Positions 35,740 through 43,165 of a DNA stretch of 55,283 nucleotides are shown here, piece after piece (the first letter of the stretch is position 1; each line of letters opens with the position of its first letter). A model generated the notes under the pieces. It was given only the letters and a program-made list of their open reading frames with translations. It had not been told where the DNA came from and ran no database searches. The position numbers were made by a program, and so were the translations under genes. This DNA comes from a virus: positions 1-55,283 of IMG/VR virus record IMGVR_UViG_3300025640_000003, one strand, 5' to 3'.

Positions 35740-36010
35740 GCTTAACCCTATTTCTCAATCCCACGTAAGAGATACTTCTACCACTTTCATGACTTAGCCA
35801 ATCTGCCACTGCCCTAAGACTGTACTTCTTTAAGTGAGTTTTAGCTTGTTCAAGTAAGTCTAGCTCTTCTTTAATAGGTAAAAGTATATCAGGGTCATCA
35901 GGGTCTTGTTTATAACCAAAAGGGATTACCCTACCTACACGTACTACAGGGTGGTAAATGTAGTCCCCATCTAGGTTCTCAGGCTTAGGCAGTTTCCAGT
36001 CTTTTTTCAT
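35600..36010 (-). CDS. Putative packaging-associated DNA-binding protein, 136 aa
   Basis: Starts at ATG 36010 (MKKDWKLPKPENLDGDY), preceded by AAAGGTGT. The middle (HLKKYSLRAVADWLSHESGRSISYVGLRNRV) reads as a helix-turn-helix, and the C-terminus is a charged coiled coil. It lies between the small and large terminase genes and overlaps the latter by about 140 bases. A role in recognising packaging DNA or as a second terminase accessory subunit is likely but inferred. Confidence 0.75.
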   Translation of the reverse strand: MKKDWKLPKPENLDGDYIYHPVVRVGRVIPFGYKQDPDDPDILLPIKEELDLLEQAKTHLKKYSLRAVADWLSHESGRSISYVGLRNRVKLEERRQTEASNQRFLAERYKEALEKAKKLEEARLGGRKVREPKDSS

Positions 36011-36016
36011 ACACCT

Positions 36017-36045
36017 TTTATACCTTAAAACAAAACTTGTGTCAA
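36017..36045 (-). promoter_or_regulatory. Predicted promoter before the terminase-associated gene (TTGACA-N17-TATAAA)
   Basis: Minus strand TTGACA at 36045-36040, 17-base spacer, TATAAA at 36022-36017. The -35 box overlaps the last codons of the small terminase gene. Predicted transcription start falls on or next to the ATG at 36010, so the message may be leaderless. Confidence 0.6.
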
Positions 36046-36404
36046 GAGTCCTGAGACTTTTTTTCTGGTAAAATAAACAAAGGGCTTTGAGTGCTAACTT
36101 CAACTTTGTCTGTAGCCTTAAAACCAGCACGATCAAGGAAGTCTTTAGCTACTGCCATCTTCTCTTTGTTGCCGAGGTCTGTAGGGTTATCCATAATGTC
36201 CATCATAGCCCAAACAGCTTTAGGTCCATTCTCAGAGATAAAGTTACGAGTACGGATACTAATTTCTTCACGCAGAGGCTCAACAACCTGAGAAGTAGCT
36301 ACAGTGTCTGCGTAACCTGCCATCTTCTTTGCTTGGACAAAGCTACCTTTAGCAGGCCCAAACAGTGCCTCAAGAAACATAGTCTGTTTTTCTGTAAGTG
36401 CCAT
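36042..36404 (-). CDS. terS: Terminase small subunit
   Basis: 120 aa. The N-terminal LTEKQTMFLEALFGPAKGSFVQAKKMAGYAD is the typical helix-turn-helix start of phage small terminases, followed by a helical oligomerisation region and an acidic tail ending LPEKKSQDS. It should bind the packaging site and load the large subunit. It lies two genes upstream of terL in the late operon. Confidence 0.88.
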   Translation of the reverse strand: MALTEKQTMFLEALFGPAKGSFVQAKKMAGYADTVATSQVVEPLREEISIRTRNFISENGPKAVWAMMDIMDNPTDLGNKEKMAVAKDFLDRAGFKATDKVEVSTQSPLFILPEKKSQDS

Positions 36405-36661
36405 TACCTATATTTCCCTGTCTTCTTAGCAATCTTTTTTGGTTGAGAGGAAAACTGCTTACCTGCTTTAGTGTCTTTACGTTTTTTAGCAGAGGTGGCT
36501 TTATACTCAGCTTTTGTCAGTGCCTCTCGTGCTTTCTTAGGGAGATACCTTTCCCCTGTAGCTTTAGAGCCTTGAGTAGAAGGTTTACCTGACTTAGTTC
36601 CCCACTGTTCTTTGTGCCATTTGTCGAGAGACTTTTGAGGTGCTTTCTTAGCCATTACCAT
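36404..36661 (-). CDS. Basic marine-phage protein, DUF5872-like, 85 aa
   Basis: Strongly basic. QKSLDKWHKEQWGTKSGKPS and TGERYLPKKAREALTKAEY followed by KQFSSQPKKIAKKTGKYR match small proteins widespread in marine phages. The role is unknown; such basic proteins may bind DNA. ATG 36661 has AAAGGG four bases upstream, and ATG 36655 is an alternative. It overlaps the endonuclease gene on its 5' side. Confidence 0.8.
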   Translation of the reverse strand: MVMAKKAPQKSLDKWHKEQWGTKSGKPSTQGSKATGERYLPKKAREALTKAEYKATSAKKRKDTKAGKQFSSQPKKIAKKTGKYR

Positions 36662-37094
36662 AATACCCTTTAGTTTTTAAATACTTTTTAGCTCTGCCCA
36701 AAACTTTTGGGTCGTCTTTCAGTAAACCTAAAGCTCTGTTACAAGTCTTACAGAGGATACCTCTAACCTCACCTGTGGAGTGGTTATGATCAATTGCAGA
36801 GTCTTCTGCCTTAATAGGGTCTTCACAAATAGGGCAGGTACCATCTTGATCTTCGTACAAAGACCAAAAGTTTTCAACAGAAATGTTATGTCGGTTACAA
36901 CGTTTTTTAAGTGTCCAAGGGTCTTTAGCCCTATACTGACGAACTTTATCTGGATTGTTCTTGACCCAAGACTTATGGTCTTTTTTGCGACAATTATTAC
37001 ACCAACTATTTAAGAGGTGTTTTTGAGAGCCTCCCCGTGACCTATAACAACTTAAGTCTCTGACCTCTTTACACTTTGTGCAGGTTTTAGTCAC
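36648..37094 (-). CDS. HNH endonuclease, endonuclease VII-like (homing type)
   Basis: 148 aa. N-terminal zinc knuckles CTKCKE and CNNC, and the core CPICEDPIKAEDSAIDHNHSTGEVRGILCKTCNRALG, are those of the recombination endonuclease VII family. It is lodged between two related basic DUF5872-like genes and overlaps both, the pattern of a mobile gene inserted in a packed operon. It shares family and layout with the HNH gene at 8199-8645. Confidence 0.9.
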   Translation of the reverse strand: MTKTCTKCKEVRDLSCYRSRGGSQKHLLNSWCNNCRKKDHKSWVKNNPDKVRQYRAKDPWTLKKRCNRHNISVENFWSLYEDQDGTCPICEDPIKAEDSAIDHNHSTGEVRGILCKTCNRALGLLKDDPKVLGRAKKYLKTKGYYGNG

Positions 37095-37263
37095 GGTACT
37101 TACCGCCTTTAGCTTTATACTCTTTAGCTAGCATCGCAGCTTTTCTGGCCGACCACTGCCCAGCTTTACCACCCTTACTGCCTGCCTTAATCTTATTGAA
37201 AAGATTCTTACGCATTGTAGGCTTAGTGTAGTTGCCAGCTTCGTTTACTTTTGATTTTGTCAT
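37087..37263 (-). CDS. Basic small protein, 58 aa, DUF5872-like
   Basis: Sequence features KVNEAGNYTKPTMRKNLF, GGKAGQWSARKAAMLAKEY and KGGKYRD match a family of small basic marine-phage proteins. Its stop overlaps the start of the HNH gene. High Lys/Gly content suggests nucleic-acid binding. It is probably a partner of the 85-aa protein on the far side of the HNH insertion. Confidence 0.75.
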   Translation of the reverse strand: MTKSKVNEAGNYTKPTMRKNLFNKIKAGSKGGKAGQWSARKAAMLAKEYKAKGGKYRD

Positions 37264-37266
37264 TTT

Positions 37267-37611
37267 TTACCCTACCGGAATAAACATTTCTTCTGCAGTG
37301 CAAAGGGCATCAACATCAACTGTAGAACCTGTACAAGTGAAGACTAATTGATCTCCGGGTTCAAGTACAATGTAACCATCAGACAGTTGCAAAGACTCTC
37401 CAGTCGAAAAGTTTTTACCAGCTACAATATAAAAGTAAGAGTCAGACTCAGCCTTATAGATTTCAAAAGTAATAGTTACGTTACCATTAACATTAACAAT
37501 ATAGACCAGAGGAATCTTTGCACGGCAGTTGGGAGGGCAAGTATAAAAGGTAGTACGAGTTGCACTAACCTCACACTTAACAATAGGTGTCCTTGCCCTC
37601 ACTTCTTTCAT
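37267..37611 (-). CDS. Hypothetical beta-rich protein, 114 aa
   Basis: Predicted all-beta with two spaced cysteines near the N-terminus (KCEV, TCPPNC) and a jelly-roll-like pattern (NVTITFEIYKAESDSYFYIV, then GDQLVFTCTGSTVDV). Small beta proteins of this kind in late operons are often virion decoration or neck proteins. Located next to the repeat protein. Function not established. Confidence 0.7.
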   Translation of the reverse strand: MKEVRARTPIVKCEVSATRTTFYTCPPNCRAKIPLVYIVNVNGNVTITFEIYKAESDSYFYIVAGKNFSTGESLQLSDGYIVLEPGDQLVFTCTGSTVDVDALCTAEEMFIPVG

Positions 37612-38246
37612 TTCTTAGTGCCTTTTTGAGTAGGTTTCATGGATGCACCACAGTTAGCTTTAACCATGCCGCCTTTAGCGTAGCCACGAGCAGCAGAACC
37701 ACCGGGACGAGTACGACGAGAGGTTGTAGTGTTACCAGAAGTACCCTCAAGCATTTTTCGAGCCGCGCCACGGTTATTTGGCAAGCCCAGCTCTCTGCGT
37801 TGTGCAGGTGACATTCTTGCCCAATCTTCAAGAGTTACATCTTTTAGATTTCTAGGTGTTGCAGGGCTATTGTTAGGCCGTGAAGTTGGACCTGAAGAAG
37901 ACCTTGAAGTCCGACTTGCACCGGGTGCGTTACGAGGGCGTGAAGTTGGGCCTGAAGAAGTTGTTGAAGTTCTACTTGCACCCGGTGCGTTACGAGGGCG
38001 TGAAGTTGGGCCCTTACGAGAGTTATTCTCATCTTCACCGCGTTGAATAGCACGTTGGGCACGAGTTACAACTTCATCCCGAGCACGAGGTCTTTCAGAG
38101 GTTCTAGGTGCCTGACGAGTCCCTGTCTCTTCTTTGTAGTTAGTTGAATAGGAGTTACCCTTCCAAGTAAAAGTTTTACCTTTACCTTTTTCTTTTCGAG
38201 CAGCAGCAAATGCCTTACCAAAGCTCATATCGTCATATCCAGCCAT
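37608..38246 (-). CDS. Disordered basic protein with SRPRNAPGASRTS repeats, 212 aa
   Basis: The N-terminus MSFGKAFAAARKEKGKGKTFTWKG is found at the start of many marine phage proteins, and the C-terminus (GGMVKANCGASMKPTQKG) is also typical. The centre holds three tandem copies of a 16-residue GPTSRPRNAPGASRTS-type repeat. The chain is Arg/Ser/Pro-rich and probably unfolded, perhaps packaged with DNA. Overlaps the next gene by four bases. Confidence 0.78.
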   Translation of the reverse strand: MAGYDDMSFGKAFAAARKEKGKGKTFTWKGNSYSTNYKEETGTRQAPRTSERPRARDEVVTRAQRAIQRGEDENNSRKGPTSRPRNAPGASRTSTTSSGPTSRPRNAPGASRTSRSSSGPTSRPNNSPATPRNLKDVTLEDWARMSPAQRRELGLPNNRGAARKMLEGTSGNTTTSRRTRPGGSAARGYAKGGMVKANCGASMKPTQKGTKK

Positions 38247-38257
38247 TATTCAGTTCC

Positions 38258-38647
38258 TTATAGCCATACCCGTGCAGGGTTGTTAGGTGTTACACCGTGT
38301 GTTTCGTTTAGCGCCTCAACAGTGTCCCGCATAGCGTCACCAATCAGCCTGATGTTCACATGCCAACCGTCCAGCGGGGCTTGTTCGGGGTACTCGTTGC
38401 CATCGTCGTCGGTCAGCATGTTGCCTGTGGGCCGATAGATCACACCTACCACGTCAATGGCGTAGTCAGCGGTGTGCGGCACAAGGTACGGGTTGCCTTC
38501 AACCTGTGTGCTTTCCTCGCCAGTCTCAGGGTCAACGATGGTCGTGTAGTCCTGCTTGTAGAAAGCACTCAGCGCCGTTGGCATGTCAGCCTCAGACGCC
38601 AGCTTCAGGAAGAAGTCGTTGCGGGGTGCTGTGGGTTCTTCGGTCAT
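38258..38647 (-). CDS. Tail-fibre-associated protein, 129 aa
   Basis: Acidic protein (NPYLVPHTADYAIDVVGVIY, then DGWHVNIRL and GVTPNNPARVWL) of a type often found beside tail fibre genes of Rhodobacteraceae phages. GC is clearly above the genome average and codon use differs from neighbours. It overlaps the 540-aa fibre gene upstream, so the two form one cassette. Probably a chaperone or fibre tip component. Confidence 0.7.
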   Translation of the reverse strand: MTEEPTAPRNDFFLKLASEADMPTALSAFYKQDYTTIVDPETGEESTQVEGNPYLVPHTADYAIDVVGVIYRPTGNMLTDDDGNEYPEQAPLDGWHVNIRLIGDAMRDTVEALNETHGVTPNNPARVWL

Positions 38648-40266
38648 GCGCTTGCCTCCGCAATCCCAACATCGCCCAAATCCTCAGCCCATACACGCAG
38701 CTTGCCAATATTCCCCATGAAGGTAGGGGCAATGTCAAAGTCCGTAGTGGATAGGTCAGGCAGGGCTGTGGGTGTTGTGTTGGTTGTCAGGGATGTTCCG
38801 TCAACCGCTCCGTTGATGAAGGTAGAGCCGTGGCGGGATGCGATGTTGAACGGGACGTTTTGGCCGGGGGAGTATGCGGCACCGCTTACGCTGTCCGCAG
38901 TTGTACCATCTCTCTGCCAGAAAAACATTCTACCAATGTTTGACCCGTTAGTGGCCAACTGCTGCTGTATATATTCCCCGCCATTCACCCAGTCTACGAA
39001 TTTTATTTCGGCACCAAGATCGTTATCACTATACGTCATCGCACCATCCATCTGGATGCTTACGGCGGTTGTGTACGCAGGCATATCAGCAGCGGCGACA
39101 TCAAGTGTTTCGGCTGCACGGGTGACTTCCCCAGATGCGGCAAGGTTCGGGATATACGATGAAGGTGTAGACCCAACCTCAAGCTGGGCGTCGGTCACTG
39201 TTCCTGATACCGTAAGTGTCAGGCTTGCCGCCGTTGGTGTGAACGTCAAAGACACACGGTTTTCTTCACCCGTACCTGTGCCGACAAGAGGTCCAGATGT
39301 GGACGCACCTGAAAGCGTAACTGTTCCAGTTCCAGTGAAATGCAGCGTATGCGGTACGGCTGTCACGGTCTTGCTTTGCGTCACAAGAGCATTGGTTGTG
39401 TGCAGCAGTTGTGTCCGCGCTTCACTCTCAAGCAGCAAGCCTTTGTTCACCCACTCATCGCCGTTGTAGACGTGGTTGCCTACACGGGGGAGGTAACGTG
39501 CGCTGTCAGTCGTAGGAACGTAGCTGTTGCCCGTCGCAGGGTTATCCACCATGCCACCAAGGTCAGAGCGGTAGAGGTGTGGATTTCTAACATCAATTGC
39601 GCCATCACCAACTGTTACACGAAAGCGCCCATCATCCAACGTAACACCCGACACAGATATCAAATACCATCCGTCACCCATAGCTGTAGAAGTAACCGGG
39701 AGACCTGCTGCGTCCCCGTATGCCGAAATGACCGTTCCATCAGTCATATCAATCATAGTGTTCGTTCTTAAGGCTGTTCCGAAAGTATCAAAACCAATGT
39801 TGTTTGTTGTTGAGGGTCTTGCCTCTACTTCAAGTGTTCCGGTAGCCCCCGTTATTGTTGGGATACCGCCATAACGGTGCAAAAATGCACCGTTAAATAC
39901 ATCATCATCGCCCGTGATAGTGTAAGTCCCATCGCCGTTGTCAACGTAACCGTTCAGATTGGTTGTGGACCAGCCGTCAGCTACAGTGATTGAGGCGCTT
40001 TGAACCAGCAAATTATGCGGTGCCCACTTCAGCACCCCATCGCTATCCACCATCGTGGCGTTACCAGCACGGCTAAAGTTCAGCGCATCGTCAAACGTAG
40101 AGGCAGACCCACCAGTGCGGTAGTAATCCTCGATGAAGTCAAGAACGAGGGGTGGCTCAAGGCTGTTGATTGCGTATACTGAAAGTGCCCCAATAGCCTT
40201 TGGGAGTACTGCGAAGCCGGAGATACCTCTACTGAAGTTATCCCAAAGATATATTGAGTTTGTCAT
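38644..40266 (-). CDS. Second tail fibre / adhesin-like protein, 540 aa
   Basis: Beta-rich, Thr/Gly/Asp-rich and GC-rich. Features include FSRAGNATMVDSDGVLKWAPHNLL, a middle lectin-like part (DGTYTITGDDD), and a C-terminal segment reminiscent of concanavalin/LamG folds (TFMGNIGKLRVWAEDLGD). It is likely a receptor-binding fibre separate from the one at 21302-22699. ATG 40266 is preferred to TTG 40269. Composition suggests acquisition from a host-like source. Confidence 0.8.
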   Translation of the reverse strand: MTNSIYLWDNFSRGISGFAVLPKAIGALSVYAINSLEPPLVLDFIEDYYRTGGSASTFDDALNFSRAGNATMVDSDGVLKWAPHNLLVQSASITVADGWSTTNLNGYVDNGDGTYTITGDDDVFNGAFLHRYGGIPTITGATGTLEVEARPSTTNNIGFDTFGTALRTNTMIDMTDGTVISAYGDAAGLPVTSTAMGDGWYLISVSGVTLDDGRFRVTVGDGAIDVRNPHLYRSDLGGMVDNPATGNSYVPTTDSARYLPRVGNHVYNGDEWVNKGLLLESEARTQLLHTTNALVTQSKTVTAVPHTLHFTGTGTVTLSGASTSGPLVGTGTGEENRVSLTFTPTAASLTLTVSGTVTDAQLEVGSTPSSYIPNLAASGEVTRAAETLDVAAADMPAYTTAVSIQMDGAMTYSDNDLGAEIKFVDWVNGGEYIQQQLATNGSNIGRMFFWQRDGTTADSVSGAAYSPGQNVPFNIASRHGSTFINGAVDGTSLTTNTTPTALPDLSTTDFDIAPTFMGNIGKLRVWAEDLGDVGIAEASA

Positions 40267-40269
40267 CAA

Positions 40270-40509
40270 TTATACGCCTACAGAAAAGACAGCGCCAGCA
40301 CCCTGAGGGAAAGATACACTTACAGTCTTATCTGTGCCAATGACAGCAACAGACCCAACAGGTACAGCAATACCATCAGCAAGGTCAAGGCTCCCAGTGG
40401 CTACAGTTGTAAGGTACATGACGGTACCACCACGGTTTTGAAAAGCTGTATCTTCTGTCGTAGTTGCAACTTCAGTCCAAACAGCTGCTGGTACGTTTGT
40501 GATAGCCAT
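40270..40509 (-). CDS. Hypothetical beta-rich protein, 79 aa
   Basis: Small Thr/Val/Gly-rich protein (MAITNVPAAVWTEVATTTED...) resembling short head or fibre-linked proteins encoded before fibre genes. An AAGGAACTAAACA site precedes ATG 40509. No family assigned. The 191 bases upstream, to 40700, hold no convincing gene. Confidence 0.65.
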   Translation of the reverse strand: MAITNVPAAVWTEVATTTEDTAFQNRGGTVMYLTTVATGSLDLADGIAVPVGSVAVIGTDKTVSVSFPQGAGAVFSVGV

Positions 40510-40700
40510 TGTTTAGTTCCTTTAATTTTAAATAGTTTGTTAAGAGACCTTGATGGTTACTTCAACTACAGTAGAGCTAGAGATGGCAGGAGATTGAGGG
40601 TAAGTGTATATTGCCACCTAATTCACCACTTCTTCCCATTTAGGGTCAATTTTCATGTTAATTTACCATTTTTCACGATTAGTGTAACGCTTTGTTCTTG

Positions 40701-40994
40701 CTACCACTTACTTTTATTGGACCAATACGCAGCACTCATCTTACCTTTAGCGATGTTTTTACTGTGTCTGGCTTTAAAACTTGCACGTTTCTTTTTCATC
40801 TTGTCTGATTCACCAGCTTTAGGTTTACCAGCAGTCTTTGCACCTTGCTCTCCAAAGCGGATCGTCTTAATCTTTCCATTTTCTTTAGCGACAACAATGT
40901 GAGACTTCTTAGGGTGATTAGGTGTACGCTTTGGCTTATTGTAACCACTCACACCAGCACGGGCTAGACGAGGGTCTTTCTTGGATTCAGCCAT
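40701..40994 (-). CDS. DUF6321 protein, 97 aa
   Basis: KKDPRLARAGVSGYNKPKRTPNHPKKSHIVVAKE and SFKARHSKNIAKGKMSAAYWSNKSKW match DUF6321, a small basic family in marine phages. Function unknown; high Lys content points to DNA or RNA contact. It is coupled by overlap to the HNH-like gene upstream and usually lies near packaging genes. Confidence 0.85.
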   Translation of the reverse strand: MAESKKDPRLARAGVSGYNKPKRTPNHPKKSHIVVAKENGKIKTIRFGEQGAKTAGKPKAGESDKMKKKRASFKARHSKNIAKGKMSAAYWSNKSKW

Positions 40995-41257
40995 TACTTT
41001 TTACCTGCTTTGGAGTTTCTGGGGAAAGACCTGTTAATCTTCTTACTGACAACTCTTAGGTTCTTTTTAGAGTTGTCCTTAGGGTTTCCATTCTTATGGT
41101 CAACGTCTTTTCCGTCACCCTTACGGACTTTACCAGCAGCTTCCATCTTTCGCCTAGCAGCCTTACGAGCATCATTACGCTTGCGCTGGGCAGGGGTGCC
41201 TTGGTAGTTCTTATACTCTTTTTTTAAATCACGTGGCACTGAACCAACCTCTAACAT
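40994..41257 (-). CDS. Small HNH-like protein, 87 aa (packaging-region type)
   Basis: Basic protein with KGDGKDVDHKNGNPKDNSKKNLRVVSKKINRSF, a compact HNH-like core (D-H, N, N) as found in small marine-phage HNH proteins encoded near packaging genes. It may nick DNA during packaging, or it may be a degenerate homing nuclease. Overlaps the lipoprotein gene at 41229 and DUF6321 at 40994. Confidence 0.75.
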   Translation of the reverse strand: MLEVGSVPRDLKKEYKNYQGTPAQRKRNDARKAARRKMEAAGKVRKGDGKDVDHKNGNPKDNSKKNLRVVSKKINRSFPRNSKAGKK

Positions 41258-41645
41258 TTCTACCTATTTCACTAGGACTTGGAAACAACCAACCGACGAC
41301 AAGAAGTAGGATAACCCATACAGGTACTTCATTTACAACCACAGTCTGGACTTCAGTGGCATTAACTTTGTTAGTCTGACCTTGAGAGGTATTAACCTTT
41401 TCCGCTGTCGTAGTCTGAGTCCCGAAGTCCTGCACGGTCGATGTGCCAATGGTCTGGTTGTTCTGTTGACCTAGTTGGGTGTTCGCTGCTACGTTGGTTC
41501 CGCCCCCGGGAAGAAGTGAAAGTGGGGACATTCCGCATCCCGTTGTTGTTAGAATAAACATCAAGGCCAAAGGCCAAACCAACAAACGAGAAAATAGGCC
41601 AAACCAAGACCTCAACCATGCTAACATCATCTGTGTATACAACAT
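41229..41645 (-). CDS. Candidate unimolecular spanin / lysis lipoprotein, 138 aa
   Basis: An N-terminal signal-like stretch ends at a possible lipobox (FILTTTGCG, Cys37), then a polar Asn/Gln/Thr linker (NVAANTQLGQQNNQTIG), then a C-terminal membrane helix (VPVWVILLLVVGWLF). A lipoprotein with a terminal membrane anchor is the layout of u-spanins, which fuse inner and outer membranes at lysis. The first half overlaps another membrane gene in a different frame. The lipobox is not ideal (Thr at -3). Confidence 0.65.
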   Translation of the reverse strand: MLYTQMMLAWLRSWFGLFSRLLVWPLALMFILTTTGCGMSPLSLLPGGGTNVAANTQLGQQNNQTIGTSTVQDFGTQTTTAEKVNTSQGQTNKVNATEVQTVVVNEVPVWVILLLVVGWLFPSPSEIGRNVRGWFSAT

Positions 41646-41706
41646 AGCTAAGTCCTAACAAGAGTAAAGCAGCGGTCTCTCTTTTAAAGGTTTTAGGCTT
41701 ACTCAT
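41392..41706 (-). CDS. Small membrane protein of the lysis region, 104 aa
   Basis: KPKTFKRETAALLLLGLSYVVYTDDVSMVEVLVWPIFSFVGLAFGLDVY, in outline, gives two membrane helices of a kind frequent in marine phage lysis regions. The last 45 residues are polar and overlap the lipoprotein gene in another frame. It may be a holin or a spanin partner. Its ATG overlaps the stop of the 90-aa gene upstream. Confidence 0.65.
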   Translation of the reverse strand: MSKPKTFKRETAALLLLGLSYVVYTDDVSMVEVLVWPIFSFVGLAFGLDVYSNNNGMRNVPTFTSSRGRNQRSSEHPTRSTEQPDHWHIDRAGLRDSDYDSGKG

Positions 41707-41975
41707 CTACTTGTCTGTGCTCTAACAAGGTTTTCTATCATACTACGAATGGCTTGAATATTCTCATCCATACGAGCTGCAGAAACTGCCTGACTTTGAA
41801 CTGCTGTCTCAAGTGATTGAATACGTGTCTCGTGTCTTACCAGCTCTTTTGAGTTAGCTTCTACAGACCCATTAAGTCCGGAGATAAACCAAACAAGAGC
41901 GACAGTCTGCATTAAAATAGCAAAAATAAAACTAATAGGGACAGACTTACTTAGGTGCCAAGGTTCGTTACTCAT
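41703..41975 (-). CDS. Membrane-anchored coiled-coil protein, 90 aa (holin- or spanin-like)
   Basis: One N-terminal membrane helix (ISFIFAILMQTVALVWFISG) is followed by a periplasmic-type coiled coil (RHETRIQSLETAVQSQAVSAARMDENIQ, in outline). Proteins like this sit next to endolysins in marine phages and are often annotated as holin-like. Its layout also resembles an inner-membrane spanin. It is split from the endolysin by an HNH gene. Confidence 0.75.
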   Translation of the reverse strand: MSNEPWHLSKSVPISFIFAILMQTVALVWFISGLNGSVEANSKELVRHETRIQSLETAVQSQAVSAARMDENIQAIRSMIENLVRAQTSR

Positions 41976-42364
41976 TTAGGGTACTTCTCTAAGTTTAATT
42001 GGAAGTCTTCTGAAGCGCCTTTAGCTACGTTAAGTACCCCGGCTAATAGTTGAAGATTTTTAGTATCGTGTTCCCCACCCTTAGAAAGTGGTTTTATGTG
42101 ATCCACGTGCATTTCTACACCAGTAATCTTTGATAGTTTTTGTGCCAAGTTGTACATACATATGACTCCCTCCCTATCATAATTATCATACTCTGCTTTT
42201 TTAACCTTTAACTCTTTGTTCCCTGAGAGTTTACTGTGGTACCTAGCAAGATTAGTTTTTGCTTGGCAGGGTTTGCAATCAGACTGCACTCCAGATTTTG
42301 CCGTAGAGTTTTTGTAAAAATCTGTTTCTTCTTTTAGTTCTTTACAGAGCCTGCATCTAATCAT
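41972..42364 (-). CDS. HNH endonuclease inserted in the lysis cassette
   Basis: 130 aa. Zinc knuckle CRLCKE...CKPC, and an HNH core EMHVDHIKPLSKGGEHDTKNLQLL (DH, N). ATG 42364 is preferred to 42370 because AAGGGG is eight bases upstream of it. It overlaps the endolysin stop and the membrane protein start, as expected for a free-standing homing endonuclease that has invaded a compact operon. Confidence 0.9.
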   Translation of the reverse strand: MIRCRLCKELKEETDFYKNSTAKSGVQSDCKPCQAKTNLARYHSKLSGNKELKVKKAEYDNYDREGVICMYNLAQKLSKITGVEMHVDHIKPLSKGGEHDTKNLQLLAGVLNVAKGASEDFQLNLEKYPK

Positions 42365-42800
42365 AACCATAACCCCTTGGAAGCTCTAGGTGTGGAGCAT
42401 CTGGAAAGTTCCCAGTGTAGTCTTGGTTGATAGAGTAAGCACTACCCTGAGAGGTACGCAAGTCGTTAATACGCCAGTTGCCACCCCATCTTAAAGGGAC
42501 ACCAAGTTCTTTGCAAGCAACAATCATAGCATCAGCAATAGGGTAAAAGTAATCCCAGTCCCAAGAAACAGGATAAGGAACTAGATCAACAGCATGGCCA
42601 GTAAGGTGCCTAGAGTTCATTGTGGTGCTCTTACCTTTAGCCACCAACTCTCTTTGTCGATCTACTGTACGAAGTCCTTCAATGACAGAGAAGTCTTGAT
42701 CAGTGACCTGAATAGCACGTCTCACAACAGCCACCAAGTCAGGGTGAACCCCTTCAAGTTTGCTTAAGCTTCTGTTCCCAAGGTTGAACATTCTTCCCAA
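42357..42800 (-). CDS. Endolysin, M15-type L,D-/D,D-peptidase
   Basis: 147 aa. Zinc ligands H65 and D72 in SRHLTGHAVDLVP and H137 in DAPHLEL, with E139 as probable catalytic base, fit the M15 (VanY / L-alanyl-D-glutamate) peptidases. It has no signal peptide, so a holin or similar is needed for release. The adjacent membrane-protein genes are candidates. Confidence 0.9.
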   Translation of the reverse strand: MGRMFNLGNRSLSKLEGVHPDLVAVVRRAIQVTDQDFSVIEGLRTVDRQRELVAKGKSTTMNSRHLTGHAVDLVPYPVSWDWDYFYPIADAMIVACKELGVPLRWGGNWRINDLRTSQGSAYSINQDYTGNFPDAPHLELPRGYGYD

Positions 42801-43033
42801 TCTCTTGTCGTATTTGGTTCAAAGACATCAGAAGCCCTAAGGTGCCCTTCAAGGAACATAGCCCTCTCTACATGGTCCAGAGAGTATTTCACCCCAGTGT
42901 CTTGGTAGATAGCTTCTCTAACATAAAAAACATCAGAACGAGGTATGTGAATACGCCTAAGTGCCCTGTCGTTACCTGAGGCTAGGGCCTTGTAGAACTC
43001 TTCGATCACATCGTCACTGATGTAGTATTTCAT
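42764..43033 (-). CDS. Hypothetical protein, 89 aa, first gene of the late operon
   Basis: Acidic-basic mixed helical protein (MKYYISDDVIEEFYKALASG, then RRIHIPRSDVFYVREAIY). No recognised family. It overlaps the endolysin start. A predicted promoter places the transcription start about six bases before its ATG, so translation may be nearly leaderless or driven from a farther promoter at 43366-43394. Confidence 0.65.
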   Translation of the reverse strand: MKYYISDDVIEEFYKALASGNDRALRRIHIPRSDVFYVREAIYQDTGVKYSLDHVERAMFLEGHLRASDVFEPNTTRDWEECSTLGTEA

Positions 43034-43045
43034 ATTGTTGTCCTA

Positions 43046-43073
43046 GTTATATCTTTAGGCTCCTTGATGTCAA
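43046..43073 (-). promoter_or_regulatory. Predicted late promoter (TTGACA-N16-TATAAC)
   Basis: Minus strand TTGACA at 43073-43068, 16-base spacer, TATAAC at 43051-43046, continuing TAGG. Nearly identical in form to the capsid promoter and to the one at 8804-8831. Drives the lysis-to-structural operon. Confidence 0.7.
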
Positions 43074-43165
43074 GGTAAACCTTGTTAAGGGGACGACAAA
43101 AAATAATTTTACCTCCTCCTCTTGAAAAATTTGTTCTTAGTCCTAAATAAATACATTATGGTATA

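Noticed and set aside
38360-39469. 369-aa plus-strand frame opposite the fibre gene
   Set aside because: GC-rich DNA lowers stop frequency; no ribosome site or motif. Contrast the intein HNH, which has a promoter, ribosome site and clear HNH core.
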